From Planctomycetota bacterium (GTDB lineage: Bacteria > Planctomycetota > Phycisphaerae > SM23-33), in contig JAKJER010000001.1 of the NCBI GenBank assembly GCA_022705325.1, forward strand, positions 310,001 through 374,000: DNA of 64,000 nt, given 5' to 3'. A program made the position numbers and the translations under genes. Shown in pieces: positions 42,778 to 51,519 of the stretch (within the stretch, counting starts at the first letter, position 1; each line of letters opens with the position of its first letter). Below the pieces are notes generated by a model. It was not told the DNA's origin. It ran no database searches and was given only the letters and a program-made list of their open reading frames with translations.

Positions 42778-43386
42778 CTACTTCGGCGGGTACTTCACCG
42801 AGCAGCCGTAGGGCCTGGTCCGCGGCGTGGAGACGTCCTTGCCCGCCAGCAGCTCGTCCAGGGCCTGGGCTACGTAATTGGTGGGAGAGTCCTTCTTGCC
42901 GCCGGGGTCGTCGTCGATGGCCCCCATGTAGGCGATGGCCCCTTTGGGATCGATCACCCGCATGTCCGGCGTGGTCTTGGCGTCGTAGGCCTTGCCGACC
43001 GTTCCGGGGCTGTCCGTGAGCAGCGGATACGGCAGCGTGTTCTTCCGGGCCCACTGCTTGTTCTTGTCCGCCGTCCAGTAGTGGGTGGAGTTCACCGCCA
43101 GCCAGATCACGCCCCTGGGGGCGTACCTGGCGGCGAGGGCCTTCATCGTGCCGCGCTCCTGGTGGCGGCGCGAAAACGGGCAGTCGGGATTGATCCACTC
43201 CAGCACCACGATCTTGCCGGCGTGGTCGGCCAGGCTGACGCTCTTGCCGTCCTGATCGGTCAGGGTGAAGGCCGGCGCAGCCGAGCCGGGCGCTACGTCG
43301 GCTGCCCGGGCGTCTGGCGCGGCCAATAGCAGGACGCCGCAGGCAAAGGCTGCCCGGATCAGGGAGTTGCGGATGTTCGCGTTCAT
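42778..43386 (-). CDS. Secreted redoxin (thioredoxin-fold) protein
   Basis: 202 residues with a signal peptide (MNANIRNSLIRAAFACGVLLLAAPDARAAD). The AhpC/TSA-redoxin fold is seen in GSAAPAFTLTDQDGKSVSLADHAGKIVVLEWINPDCPFSRRHQERGTMKALAARY, RGVIWLAVNSTHYW, YPLLTDSPGTVGKAYDAKTTPDMRVIDPKG. Only one Cys is at the active site (DCPFS), so it is not a standard CxxC thioredoxin. It starts inside the stop of the DsbD-N gene (ATGA), has GGAG upstream, and so is coupled to it. Role in periplasmic thiol or peroxide chemistry inferred. Confidence 0.86.
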   Translation of the reverse strand: MNANIRNSLIRAAFACGVLLLAAPDARAADVAPGSAAPAFTLTDQDGKSVSLADHAGKIVVLEWINPDCPFSRRHQERGTMKALAARYAPRGVIWLAVNSTHYWTADKNKQWARKNTLPYPLLTDSPGTVGKAYDAKTTPDMRVIDPKGAIAYMGAIDDDPGGKKDSPTNYVAQALDELLAGKDVSTPRTRPYGCSVKYPPK

Positions 43387-44360
43387 GTTGAGCTCCTTCG
43401 GACTTCGGGGGCGGCGCCGGGCGCGGGCCCGGGCCGGGGGGAACCGTTCAACGGAACCTGCACGATCACGCCGTGCCTCTTGCCGTCGGCCACGGCGACT
43501 ACGATCAACTCCAGCACGCCCGGGCCGCGCCCGGGCGGTCCCAGACGCGAGGCGGTGAACGTGACGTTCGTCGTCGCCCCAAACGTCCTGGCCTCCGCGC
43601 CGTCGATCGCAAGCCGGGTTCCCGCGGCCGGGCAGAACTCCACGCGCGCCGGAGGAGACTTCCAGGTGATCGAGCAGGCGAACCGTCCGGAGCGCGACGT
43701 GGGGTCGATCGCGCCGCTGACGCTCCAGGCTGCGACCAGCGGCGAACTCCCCGCCTCCACGGGCAGGCGCAAGGCCCACCGGTCGAACAGATCGGCGGAA
43801 GGGGACTCGTGCGGCGAGGCGGCTGTCGCAAGACGCAGGACCAGGGACTTCTCGCCCGGCACGCAAGCGTCCTTGCAGGCCAGCCAGGTCACGTCGGCCC
43901 GCAGGTCCACGGGGCCGGACGGCTGGAAGTCGTCGGCAACCTCGACGCGCGTCCACAGCAGGACCTGACGGCTGTAGCCGTAGCCGACGATGTCGCCCGG
44001 CTGGCGGAAGGTCTGCGGAGTGGGCCAGTGCAGCGGCTCCGCCCGCAGGCCCTTGGGCAGATGGAACTCGACAGCCGTTGCCAATCCCGCGTCGCCGGGG
44101 TTCTTCCAATAGACGTGCCAGCCCTCCTGCATTTCCAACAGGACGCCGAGGCGAAAGCTCCCGCCCGGAACGGCGGTCCCCGCGTCGGCCAGCAGGCTGG
44201 GCTTGACGAGAGCAACCGAGGGTTCGTCCGTTCGTGCCGTCGCCGGACGAATGCACAGGCAGGCGAGAAACGCCGCCGTCGAGACCGTCGCGGCCAACCC
44301 TCCGCCAAGAGTGCCCAGCGCCCTGGCGCCCATGTCTCGCCTTGATCCTTTCTCTTTCAT
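43383..44360 (-). CDS. DsbD N-terminal-domain protein (disulfide corrector type)
   Basis: 325 residues; starts at 44360 or 44333, the latter having an AAAGGA site. A membrane or signal segment is at about 18-40. The rest resembles the DsbD alpha domain/DsbC corrector family: GGSFRLGVLLEMQEGWHVYWKNPGDAGLATAVEFHLPKG, VEVADDFQPSGPVDLRADVTWLACKDACVPGEKSLVLRL. The CKDAC pair is the redox-active cysteine set. The DsbD transmembrane and thioredoxin parts are absent; the coupled redoxin may be its partner. Confidence 0.82.
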   Translation of the reverse strand: MKEKGSRRDMGARALGTLGGGLAATVSTAAFLACLCIRPATARTDEPSVALVKPSLLADAGTAVPGGSFRLGVLLEMQEGWHVYWKNPGDAGLATAVEFHLPKGLRAEPLHWPTPQTFRQPGDIVGYGYSRQVLLWTRVEVADDFQPSGPVDLRADVTWLACKDACVPGEKSLVLRLATAASPHESPSADLFDRWALRLPVEAGSSPLVAAWSVSGAIDPTSRSGRFACSITWKSPPARVEFCPAAGTRLAIDGAEARTFGATTNVTFTASRLGPPGRGPGVLELIVVAVADGKRHGVIVQVPLNGSPRPGPAPGAAPEVRRSST

Positions 44361-44448
44361 GCTAGGAAGGCAGGATCGCGGGAATCAAATTCCCGCCCCG
44401 GGCGAGGACTCGGGCAAAACGGTCTGCCAGGCCGTCGTCCCGCGCGGG

Positions 44449-45558
44449 CTACTTCCAGATGTCCGCCGTGCGGGCCTTTACGTCCGGCATGGGCGGCAGG
44501 GGGGCGCTGGGGACCGGTTCGTACCAGAACGTCGCGGCGGACCAGTCGTCGGAGGTCTCCTTCAGGCCCTTGTTCCAGGCGATCTGCTGGATGGTGATGC
44601 GGGCCTCCTTCTGCCAGGCGATCGGATCGCACAGGTGCCAGCGGTACATGGAGACGAAGTCCTTCTCGTTCAGGCTGCACCCGTTGTAGAGGAAGGCGGC
44701 CTGCTGGATACCCCAGGCCAAGCCCACGTAGTCCTCGCTGCCGGTGCCCGCGATGGTGGGGAATTCCTTGTCGCCGTCCATGTAGACCTTGATCTCGCCC
44801 TCGCCCCACCAGTCGCCCGGGTGCAGGTTGCGGATGCCGATGATCGAGCCGATGAACCGGCCCTTGCCCTTGCGCTGGGGCAACAACTCGAAGTCCTTCT
44901 TCTCGGTGGTCGGGTTCTCGCGGCGAAAGAGCACGTGCAGCCGCCCGATGCCCTCGCCGTGCTTGTCGCCGATGGTGTAGCCGATCTGGTAGTACAGCGG
45001 GACGGCCTTGGGCCCCTCGTTGGTGAAGGTCAGCTTGGCCCGCTTGGCGAAGGGCATGGGCAGCCAGATGTTCCGCCCCCCGGTGGGCCCGCAGGAGTGC
45101 ACCGCCGACTGGTACGACATGATCTTGCCGTGGGCGAAACCGAACAGGTCGCCGATGGGGCACTCGATGCTCGCGTGCTCCTGGCCCTCCCAGTACGCCC
45201 GGATCACGCACGCCCGCTGCACCGCGGGCGAGCGGTCGGTGGTGATCCAGATGTGGCGGATGGTGCCCGGGCCCTCGATGTCGCAGAGTTGCACCGTCTC
45301 GCCCGGCTTGATCGACCGCTGCGGGGCGCCCTTGCGGGTGGGTCCGAGGTTGCTGGCCGCCTTGCCGCCCTCGCCCGGCGCGCCGGTTGGGTTCTCGAAC
45401 GAGATCGACCGCGACGTCAAGCCCGTGTCCAGTAGCCAGGGCTTGTGAACCAGGTCATTGGGCTGGGCCGCTGCCGGCAGGGCCAGCAGTACGACCGACA
45501 GGAGCACAGCGGCGATCGCAGAATGCCGGCAGGCGAGGCGGAAGGGGGCGGTTCTCAT
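44449..45558 (-). CDS. DUF2961 (GH172-type) secreted glycoside hydrolase
   Basis: 369 residues. Signal peptide MRTAPFRLACRHSAIAAVLLSVVLLALPAAAQ. DUF2961 features: SRSISFENPTGAPGEGGKAAS, IEGPGTIRHIWITTDRS, YWEGQEHASIECPIGDLFGFAHG, TGGRNIWLPMPFAKRAKLTFTNEG and the catalytic-region IAGTGSEDYVGLAWG. DUF2961 now includes GH172 enzymes acting on fructo- and arabinofuranosides; members form double jelly rolls. The substrate here is unknown. The ATG has AAGGAG upstream and a promoter at 45607-45636. Confidence 0.88.
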   Translation of the reverse strand: MRTAPFRLACRHSAIAAVLLSVVLLALPAAAQPNDLVHKPWLLDTGLTSRSISFENPTGAPGEGGKAASNLGPTRKGAPQRSIKPGETVQLCDIEGPGTIRHIWITTDRSPAVQRACVIRAYWEGQEHASIECPIGDLFGFAHGKIMSYQSAVHSCGPTGGRNIWLPMPFAKRAKLTFTNEGPKAVPLYYQIGYTIGDKHGEGIGRLHVLFRRENPTTEKKDFELLPQRKGKGRFIGSIIGIRNLHPGDWWGEGEIKVYMDGDKEFPTIAGTGSEDYVGLAWGIQQAAFLYNGCSLNEKDFVSMYRWHLCDPIAWQKEARITIQQIAWNKGLKETSDDWSAATFWYEPVPSAPLPPMPDVKARTADIWK

Positions 45559-45606
45559 CGTGGGTCTCCTTGTGCGGCAGAGGGTAATGGGCGAACACGC
45601 GGCTCA

Positions 45607-45636
45607 ATACTATGTCTCGCCGCTTGAGCACGTCAA
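45607..45636 (-). promoter_or_regulatory. Promoter for the DUF2961 gene
   Basis: Minus strand: TTGACG, 18-base spacer, TAGTAT, about 49 bases before the ATG. Confidence 0.5.
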
Positions 45637-45694
45637 GCTCCCCGTTTGGCTGACGGTGACGCTCTGGGCGTCGTCACCGGCGCTGCCGACCGAC

Positions 45695-45743
45695 GGGCGA
45701 GAAACGATTCGCCCTTGCTTGGTTGTACGGGGTCGGATAAGTT
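45695..45743 (+). promoter_or_regulatory. Promoter and adjoining inverted repeat for the Hsp70-TIR gene
   Basis: TTGCTT (45715-45720), 17-base spacer, TAAGTT (45738-45743). Directly upstream and touching the -35 box is GGGCGA, 8 bases, TCGCCC (45695-45714), a possible regulator site. The leader to the ATG at 45854 would be about 104 bases. Confidence 0.45.
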
Positions 45744-45853
45744 TAGGCCGTCAAGCGGTCTCCTTGGCTTTGGCGCAGGGCCTGCAACTGACCAGGGGGA
45801 GAAATGCCCTGTACGGAAGGCACGGATCGCCCCGTTTGGATTCGAGATCACCC

Positions 45854-48820
45854 ATGAGCAAGCGTCTGGGAATCGATCTGGGCACGACCAGAAGCGCCAT
45901 CGCCGTCTCCGGCGCTTTCTCTGGTGAGGGGTTCCTCTCGGTCGGCGGCTGTCCTGGCTGCACGGTCATTACGGACCGGCTGAACCAGGCGCTGATTCCT
46001 TCGGCCGTGACGGAGGACAAACTGGGCAGGATCATCCTCGTCCGCGCCACCGATTTCGGTTCGGGCCAGCCTCACGCGCCGGTCATGGTTCCCCGGCACG
46101 CCTTGGGGACCGACAGGACGTTCCGCGTTGGCAGGCGCGAACTCCGGTCGGAGGACATCCTCGCGCACGTGTTGAGATACTTGAAGGGTCTGGCTGAAGG
46201 CCGCCTGGGAGAGAGGATTGAGGAAGCGGTCATCAGCGCGCCGGCGTGGCTGGGGATGCCCGCCAGGCAGGCGATAGTAAAGGCGGGGGAGATGGCCGGC
46301 TTCCAGGAGGTTCAGATCGTCCCGGACCCGGTGGCTGCGGTCCTGGGGTGTTCCGCGAATCTTGCCCGCGATCCACTCCGCATCCTGACGTACGATCTGG
46401 GAGGTCAGACGTTCGACGTGGCCGTCCTGGAAAAACGAGGCGGGGAGATCTCCGGCGACTCTATCGTCGCCCTTGACGGCGACCACTCTCTGGGCGGCTG
46501 CGACTTCGACCGCAGGCTGGCGGAATGGGCCCTGGACCAGTTGTGCCTGCGGGGCTACGACCTCGACCGCGATCCCGTGTCGGATACGTTGGACAAGTTG
46601 ATGCCCGTTGCCGAACAGGCCAAGATCGCCTTGTCTCAGCGGGAAGCTCATTTGATTCAGCCTGCCGACATCGGCCTGATGGACCGATCCGGAAGAGCGG
46701 TGGACGCTCGCCTGGAGATCACTCGCAGCCGGTTCGAGGACTTGATTCGCCCGGAGATCGAGCGCACGATCCGGATCTGCCGGCAGGTGATGGAAGAGAA
46801 TCGCCCCAAGCCGATCCGCCCCGACGACGTCGATGAGATCCTCCTGGTTGGCGGTTCATCGCAGATTCCGTTGGTGGCCCGGAGGCTGGAGGAGGAGTTC
46901 GGCCGTCCGCTGCGGCTGATCGAGCCGCAACTCTGTACAGCCTTGGGGGCGGCGCTCCTGGCCGACAGGCGGACCGCGCGGATGCCCGGCATGGAGGCTT
47001 CGGTGGAGGAGGGGGAGATACTGGCACGCGCGCTGCCCAAGCCGATCTTCCTTCAGACGGATGACGGCCTCATCGAGGTCGCCCCGGCCTGCACTCCGCT
47101 TCCGCTTAGCAGAGTGATTCTCGCAACGATCTCGCACACGGGGTGCGATTCCATCCGCATCGGCCTTCTGAAAGGAGACACCTTTCTATGCGAGATCATC
47201 ACCGACCTCCCCGGTGCCCTGCGGCCCGGAGGCCGGGTGGAGATCCATCTGACCATTTCGAGCGACGGCAGGATAGAGGGCGAAGTGCATATCCCGGGTC
47301 TGGAACCTTGCGTTGCCAAGACATTCGCCATCGATGCCGGTCCGCCCGGGAGCATGGATGAAGAAGCCGTTTCCCACGCCCGCCTTCAAGATGTCCAGGA
47401 ACCCCTCGCGCCGGATCGTTTCCTTCGCCCGGCTTGGCGTCCCGATCCGCCGCGGGACTTCTTCGAATCCAAGGCCAGAGAGGTCCGCGAGATGATCGCC
47501 AACCTGGTCTCGAAGGATGAATCCCTCCGGCAGGACGAACTCGAGCGCCGTCTCGAGGCGATCCGAGAGGAGGCGGACAGGGCGTATCAGGATCAGAACT
47601 CCTCCGGGTGGGCACGAAGCTGCGATCTGATAGTCGACATGTGTGGCAGGCTGTCGCAGAGATGCCACCAACCCGAACCGCCTTCAGCGGGCCATCTGCT
47701 CCTGGGCTTGGCGCAGCAAATGAAACAACTGCGGCGCCTGGCTGAGCAGCGAGGCCGACTGGACGCCATGAGGGACCGCTTTGACCAGGCTGCCCATTCG
47801 CTGCGCCAGATCGACCCCGATCAGCCGACCGCCACGGTCCACCTTCGTCACTGGTACCTGACGTTCTTCGTTGAACTGGAGAGAGACCTCACGGACAAGG
47901 CCCCGCCTGGACTCCTGCACGTGGACATGGAGCCGCATCGCCCTGGCGTGGGGGCGACGGTTTCGCAGCCTCCCCCAGCCGAGGCCCAGGTGCCTCGCGA
48001 CCGGGTCGACCTGGTTCATTTCTCCGTAACCAGCCCGCCGGCTGCGACGGCGGGGCAGGTTGTTCTCGTTGATGTCTGGGCCCACCTCAAGGCCCAACGG
48101 GCGGAGGTCATCCAACAGGCCGAGCAGGCCGCTGCGGACGGCAAGGTGCTCATCAGGACCAAAGGACCGATCAAGATCGCCCGCGGGATCGTGCTGACCG
48201 TTCGCCTGTGCGTTCCGGATTTCCACGTCGAACCGCAGGAAGACTGGATCCTCTGGGAGGGAGAAATCGGCAACGCGCAGTTCTCCGTGAGCGTTCCCGC
48301 GGACGCCGCCGCCGGGCCGAAGCTGGGCACCGCCAGCATCTTCGCCCAAGGACTCCGGATCGCCCAGGTTCTGTTCACGGTAGAGGTCGGCGCGAAGGCT
48401 GCGCCCGAGACCCGGACGCCATCGAAGGAAGTGCAACACCGCTCGGCGTTCATCTCCTACTCCAGCGAGGACGAAGACACGGTCCTGACCGCCATTCAGG
48501 CCCTCCAGAAGGGGATACCCGACCTCAATGTGTTCTACGCCGAGGCCAGTCTCCGCTCCGGAGACAAATGGCAGGACAGACTGCTTGAAGAGATCAAGGC
48601 CCGCGACGTCATGTACCTGTTCTGGTCGCAGGCCGCCAGCCGCTCGCGATGGGTCGAGTGGGAATGGCGGACGGCCTTGCGGGAACGCGGGATCCAGTTC
48701 ATCGATCCCTTCCCGCTCGTCCACCCCCGAGACGTGCCTCCGCCCGGGGAACTGGCGGACCAATTGCATTTCAACGATTGGGTTCTAGCCTTCAAACGAG
48801 CCCGCCGGGTCTCGTCCTAG
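45854..48820 (+). CDS. Hsp70-like ATPase fused to a C-terminal TIR domain
   Basis: 988 residues. The Hsp70/actin-like ATPase domain (1-380) has GIDLGTTRSAIAV, LTYDLGGQTFDVAVL (about 178) and DEILLVGGSSQIPLV (about 331). A reduced substrate-domain-like beta region follows (about 390-500), then helices, then a beta domain at about 715-850 (VHFSVTSPPAATAGQVVLVDVWAHL). The last 125 residues are TIR-like: SAFISYSSEDEDTVLTAI, FYAEASLRSGDKWQDRLLEEIKARDVMYLFWSQAASRS, and RWVEWEWRTAL, where W-x-x-x-E fits the Glu of TIR NADases. No signal peptide. The start gives the expected MSKRLGIDLG. A sensing or defence role is inferred. Confidence 0.88.
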   Translation: MSKRLGIDLGTTRSAIAVSGAFSGEGFLSVGGCPGCTVITDRLNQALIPSAVTEDKLGRIILVRATDFGSGQPHAPVMVPRHALGTDRTFRVGRRELRSEDILAHVLRYLKGLAEGRLGERIEEAVISAPAWLGMPARQAIVKAGEMAGFQEVQIVPDPVAAVLGCSANLARDPLRILTYDLGGQTFDVAVLEKRGGEISGDSIVALDGDHSLGGCDFDRRLAEWALDQLCLRGYDLDRDPVSDTLDKLMPVAEQAKIALSQREAHLIQPADIGLMDRSGRAVDARLEITRSRFEDLIRPEIERTIRICRQVMEENRPKPIRPDDVDEILLVGGSSQIPLVARRLEEEFGRPLRLIEPQLCTALGAALLADRRTARMPGMEASVEEGEILARALPKPIFLQTDDGLIEVAPACTPLPLSRVILATISHTGCDSIRIGLLKGDTFLCEIITDLPGALRPGGRVEIHLTISSDGRIEGEVHIPGLEPCVAKTFAIDAGPPGSMDEEAVSHARLQDVQEPLAPDRFLRPAWRPDPPRDFFESKAREVREMIANLVSKDESLRQDELERRLEAIREEADRAYQDQNSSGWARSCDLIVDMCGRLSQRCHQPEPPSAGHLLLGLAQQMKQLRRLAEQRGRLDAMRDRFDQAAHSLRQIDPDQPTATVHLRHWYLTFFVELERDLTDKAPPGLLHVDMEPHRPGVGATVSQPPPAEAQVPRDRVDLVHFSVTSPPAATAGQVVLVDVWAHLKAQRAEVIQQAEQAAADGKVLIRTKGPIKIARGIVLTVRLCVPDFHVEPQEDWILWEGEIGNAQFSVSVPADAAAGPKLGTASIFAQGLRIAQVLFTVEVGAKAAPETRTPSKEVQHRSAFISYSSEDEDTVLTAIQALQKGIPDLNVFYAEASLRSGDKWQDRLLEEIKARDVMYLFWSQAASRSRWVEWEWRTALRERGIQFIDPFPLVHPRDVPPPGELADQLHFNDWVLAFKRARRVSS

Positions 48821-48917
48821 GGACTGCCACCGTCCGAAACGACCGGATTCGCCTTCCACTACCCGCCAAGTGAGCGAGGCCGGACCCCGCGCCTACGGCG
48901 CCCAAGCTGCATTCAAG

Positions 48918-48947
48918 TTGCGGCCACGGGGCGCGGAACTGTAGACT
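48918..48947 (+). promoter_or_regulatory. Promoter for the secreted unknown gene at 49 kb
   Basis: TTGCGG, 18-base spacer, TAGACT, about 100 bases upstream of the ATG at 49047. Confidence 0.35.
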
Positions 48948-49046
48948 TCGCTGTCGAGACGGCCCGGCGCTTGCGGGCGGGCCGCTCGATGGAAGGACGA
49001 GGATGAACCGCCGGTCGACAACCCAGCCTGTCAAGGACGCCAAACC

Positions 49047-50456
49047 ATGATCTCCCGCCCGCGCTGCGCGCTTGCGATGCTGTTGGCCCTTTCGATCCTC
49101 CCGTCGGCGGCTCTCGCCGCCCGTAGCGTCACCCACCACGGCATCACGTGGACGTTCGACAAGGACTACCCGGCGGGCCAGTTCGTCACCGGCGACTACT
49201 GGGTTGTCGGCCCGGTCACGATCGTGAAGATCTCCACCGACCTGCACGACGCCGCGTTCCGTCCCGGCCCGGACGACGACGGCTCGATGGTCAACCCCGG
49301 CACGAACGAGTTGCAGGGGTACGATGGCTCGCTGAATTCGTACCGGGCGGAACTCAACGCCGCCCGGCCGGGCGGCAAGGGCATTTCGGCCGACAACCCG
49401 CTGGTCCTGAAGCCCCACACATCGCTGGTGTCGATGGTGAGCTGGCTGTACACCTCGCCGGCTCACAAGGAGCCCGGTACGCCAGGTTTCAACGGCACGA
49501 CCAAGGCGCCGCGGCCGGTCACGCGATCCGGCGCGATCCTGACGGTGCTGCCGGCGGCCGCCCCGGCCGGCAGCTTCCGCCCGCCGTACTGCGGTGCGGA
49601 CAAGACCGTGCGGTTCAACGTCAAGGACCTGGACCGTTCGCAACTGCTCAACCTGGTCCCGCCGCCCGGCACGCCCGACCCGCGCGAGCAGGCCCGCAGG
49701 ATGTCCCGGCCGTGGATCGACCACGTCCACGAGTACGCCGGCGCCATGGTCCACCCCTCCGAGAACATGCCCAACTACGGGCGCGACATGGCCCACATCG
49801 TCGGCCACCTGTCCCTGCTGGTCCACCTGGACCTCGCCAAGCTCCCCGGCGCGCCGGACAAAAGCGAGTTGGTCGTCCCACTGGTGCAGTACGGCATCGA
49901 CTCGGCCGGCATCGCCGACGCCGGCGGCGGCTGGCCCGCCAACGGCGGGCACAGCCTGGGTCGCAAGTGGCCCATCCTCTTTGCCGGGGCGATGCTCAAG
50001 GACCGCCACATGCTGGCGGTCGGGACGTGGAAGACCCGCTTCCAGGATGACGAGCAGACGTTCTACGTCACGAAGGAATCCGTCCGGATCACGCACTCGC
50101 CCAAGTGGAAGCCCGACTCGAGGGCCCAGGACAAGGCGCCTTACGAGGCCGCCGACATCGGCCTGCCCGACTGGGGCATCCGTCATGCCTACCAACCCGA
50201 AGCCGACAACCGCGGCTGGCGAACGCCGTACCGCGACATCAACGGGTCGGCCATCCCCGCCTTCGCCCTGGCTGCCGGTCTGATGGGCCGGCGAAAGGAC
50301 TGGAACCACGAGCCCTATTTCGATTACGCGGTGCGCCATATGGCCGAGAGCCGCAAGCTCGGGCAAACCAAGGGCACCAATGCCCCCTCGCCCTTCATCC
50401 ACGCCATGTGGGACCTCTACCACCTGCAGGCCGGCCTGACGGCCAAGCCGAAGTGA
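49047..50456 (+). CDS. Secreted protein of unknown function
   Basis: 469 residues with a signal peptide (MISRPRCALAMLLALSILPSAALAAR). No family is recognised. It opens with RSVTHHGITWTFDKDYPAGQFVTGDYWVVG, a beta-rich segment. The second half (about 225-440) has helical stretches with Trp, His and Gly turns (DMAHIVGHLSLLVHLDLAK, QYGIDSAGIADAGGGWPANGGHSLGRKWPILFAGAML, AMWDLYHLQAGL), as in alpha/alpha-barrel polysaccharide lyases and hydrolases. A lyase-type role is a guess from this pattern. It converges on the UroD gene with a 16-base gap. Confidence 0.7.
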   Translation: MISRPRCALAMLLALSILPSAALAARSVTHHGITWTFDKDYPAGQFVTGDYWVVGPVTIVKISTDLHDAAFRPGPDDDGSMVNPGTNELQGYDGSLNSYRAELNAARPGGKGISADNPLVLKPHTSLVSMVSWLYTSPAHKEPGTPGFNGTTKAPRPVTRSGAILTVLPAAAPAGSFRPPYCGADKTVRFNVKDLDRSQLLNLVPPPGTPDPREQARRMSRPWIDHVHEYAGAMVHPSENMPNYGRDMAHIVGHLSLLVHLDLAKLPGAPDKSELVVPLVQYGIDSAGIADAGGGWPANGGHSLGRKWPILFAGAMLKDRHMLAVGTWKTRFQDDEQTFYVTKESVRITHSPKWKPDSRAQDKAPYEAADIGLPDWGIRHAYQPEADNRGWRTPYRDINGSAIPAFALAAGLMGRRKDWNHEPYFDYAVRHMAESRKLGQTKGTNAPSPFIHAMWDLYHLQAGLTAKPK

Positions 50457-50472
50457 GGCACAACTTCCCGAG

Positions 50473-51519
50473 TTACTGCGCGTACACGGCCAGGACGTTC
50501 TCGGGCGGGACGTCCGGCTGGAAGAGGTGTGCCGGGCCGAGGATGTACCCGCCGTCGGCGCCGAGGACCTCGCAGTATCGCCTAGCCTGGGCGGTCACCT
50601 CCGCGGGCGAGGCGTGCGGCAGGAGGGTCTGCATGTCGAGCCCGCCGTGGAAGCACAACCGCTCGCCGAACTCGCGTTTGAGCGCCTCCGGCTGCATGTC
50701 CGGCCCGACCGGCTGGATCGGGTCCAGCACGTCCACGCCGCAGTCGACGATCTCGCCGATCAGCGGGCGGATGTTGCCGCAGCTATGGAACAGCGCCCGC
50801 CCGCCGAGGTGGTGAATGCGGGCGGTCATCTCGCGAAGGTACGGGCCGACGAACTCGCGGAACATCGCCGTTGAGATCAGCGGGCCGTGCTGGCTGCCCA
50901 GGTCGCTGATGACCAGGTACAGGTCGATCCGCCCGGCGGTGATCTCGGCCGCCCGGGTGTAGTCCTCCAGGTAGAAGTCGGTGAACTTCCGCGAGAGGAA
51001 GTGGCACCAGTCGGGGTGCTCGACCATGTCGACGAACATGTTCTCCCATCCGCGGACCAGGGCCGGGCGCTGCCAGACGTCGGCAAAGCCGTACAGCAGG
51101 GCGCGGTCCTCGTGGCGGCGGCACTGTTCGCGGAGGGTCGAGCGATCCAGGCAATCGGGCGCGGGCCAGTCGAACGCCTCGATCCGGGCCAGGCTCGTCG
51201 CGTCGGCCAGGGTGCCGCTCACGTCCTCCCGCATCGCTCCCCAGGGCGTGGGCTTGTAGACGTACCGCTCGCCCCAGAAGTTCTGGACGACGCCCTCGCC
51301 GACTTGCCGCTCGGGCGGCGCGGGCGCCTCCAGGTGGCGCACGTCGATGCCGAGTTGGTCCAGCAGCCGGTCCTTGTCGCGATGCCCCACGTGTGCGAAC
51401 AGCCGCTCCATCGTGGGGGCCTCCGCCCAGAAGTCCCGCGGCGTGCGGTCCGGCTGTTCGTGAGCCAACGCCGCCAGCACGCGTTCGCGCGATGAAGAAG
51501 GGGTCAGGAACCTCTTCAT
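50473..51519 (-). CDS. Uroporphyrinogen decarboxylase-family protein
   Basis: 348 residues. UroD fold (TIM barrel): SSRERVLAALAHEQPDRTPRDFWAE, LLYGFADVWQRPALVRGWENMFVDMVEHPDWCHFL, DLYLVISDLGSQHGPLIS, MFREFVGPYLREMTARIHHLGGRALFHSCGNIRPLIGEIVDCGVDVLDPIQPVGPDMQPEALKREFG and CFHGGLDMQTLL. The N-terminal active-site residues of true HemE are not seen, and the HSCG motif recalls the Zn-binding corrinoid methyltransferases of this superfamily. Its ATG overlaps the stop of the rhomboid-like gene (ATGA) with AAGGAG upstream. Confidence 0.85.
   Translation of the reverse strand: MKRFLTPSSSRERVLAALAHEQPDRTPRDFWAEAPTMERLFAHVGHRDKDRLLDQLGIDVRHLEAPAPPERQVGEGVVQNFWGERYVYKPTPWGAMREDVSGTLADATSLARIEAFDWPAPDCLDRSTLREQCRRHEDRALLYGFADVWQRPALVRGWENMFVDMVEHPDWCHFLSRKFTDFYLEDYTRAAEITAGRIDLYLVISDLGSQHGPLISTAMFREFVGPYLREMTARIHHLGGRALFHSCGNIRPLIGEIVDCGVDVLDPIQPVGPDMQPEALKREFGERLCFHGGLDMQTLLPHASPAEVTAQARRYCEVLGADGGYILGPAHLFQPDVPPENVLAVYAQ

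Noticed and set aside
45559-45853. CIRCE heat-shock element before the Hsp70-TIR gene
   Set aside because: The inverted repeat found there does not match the CIRCE consensus in sequence or spacing.
50473-51519. HemE (haem synthesis) assignment
   Set aside because: The usual HemE N-terminal active-site signature is not visible and the HSCG motif and context favour the wider UroD-like methyltransferase group.
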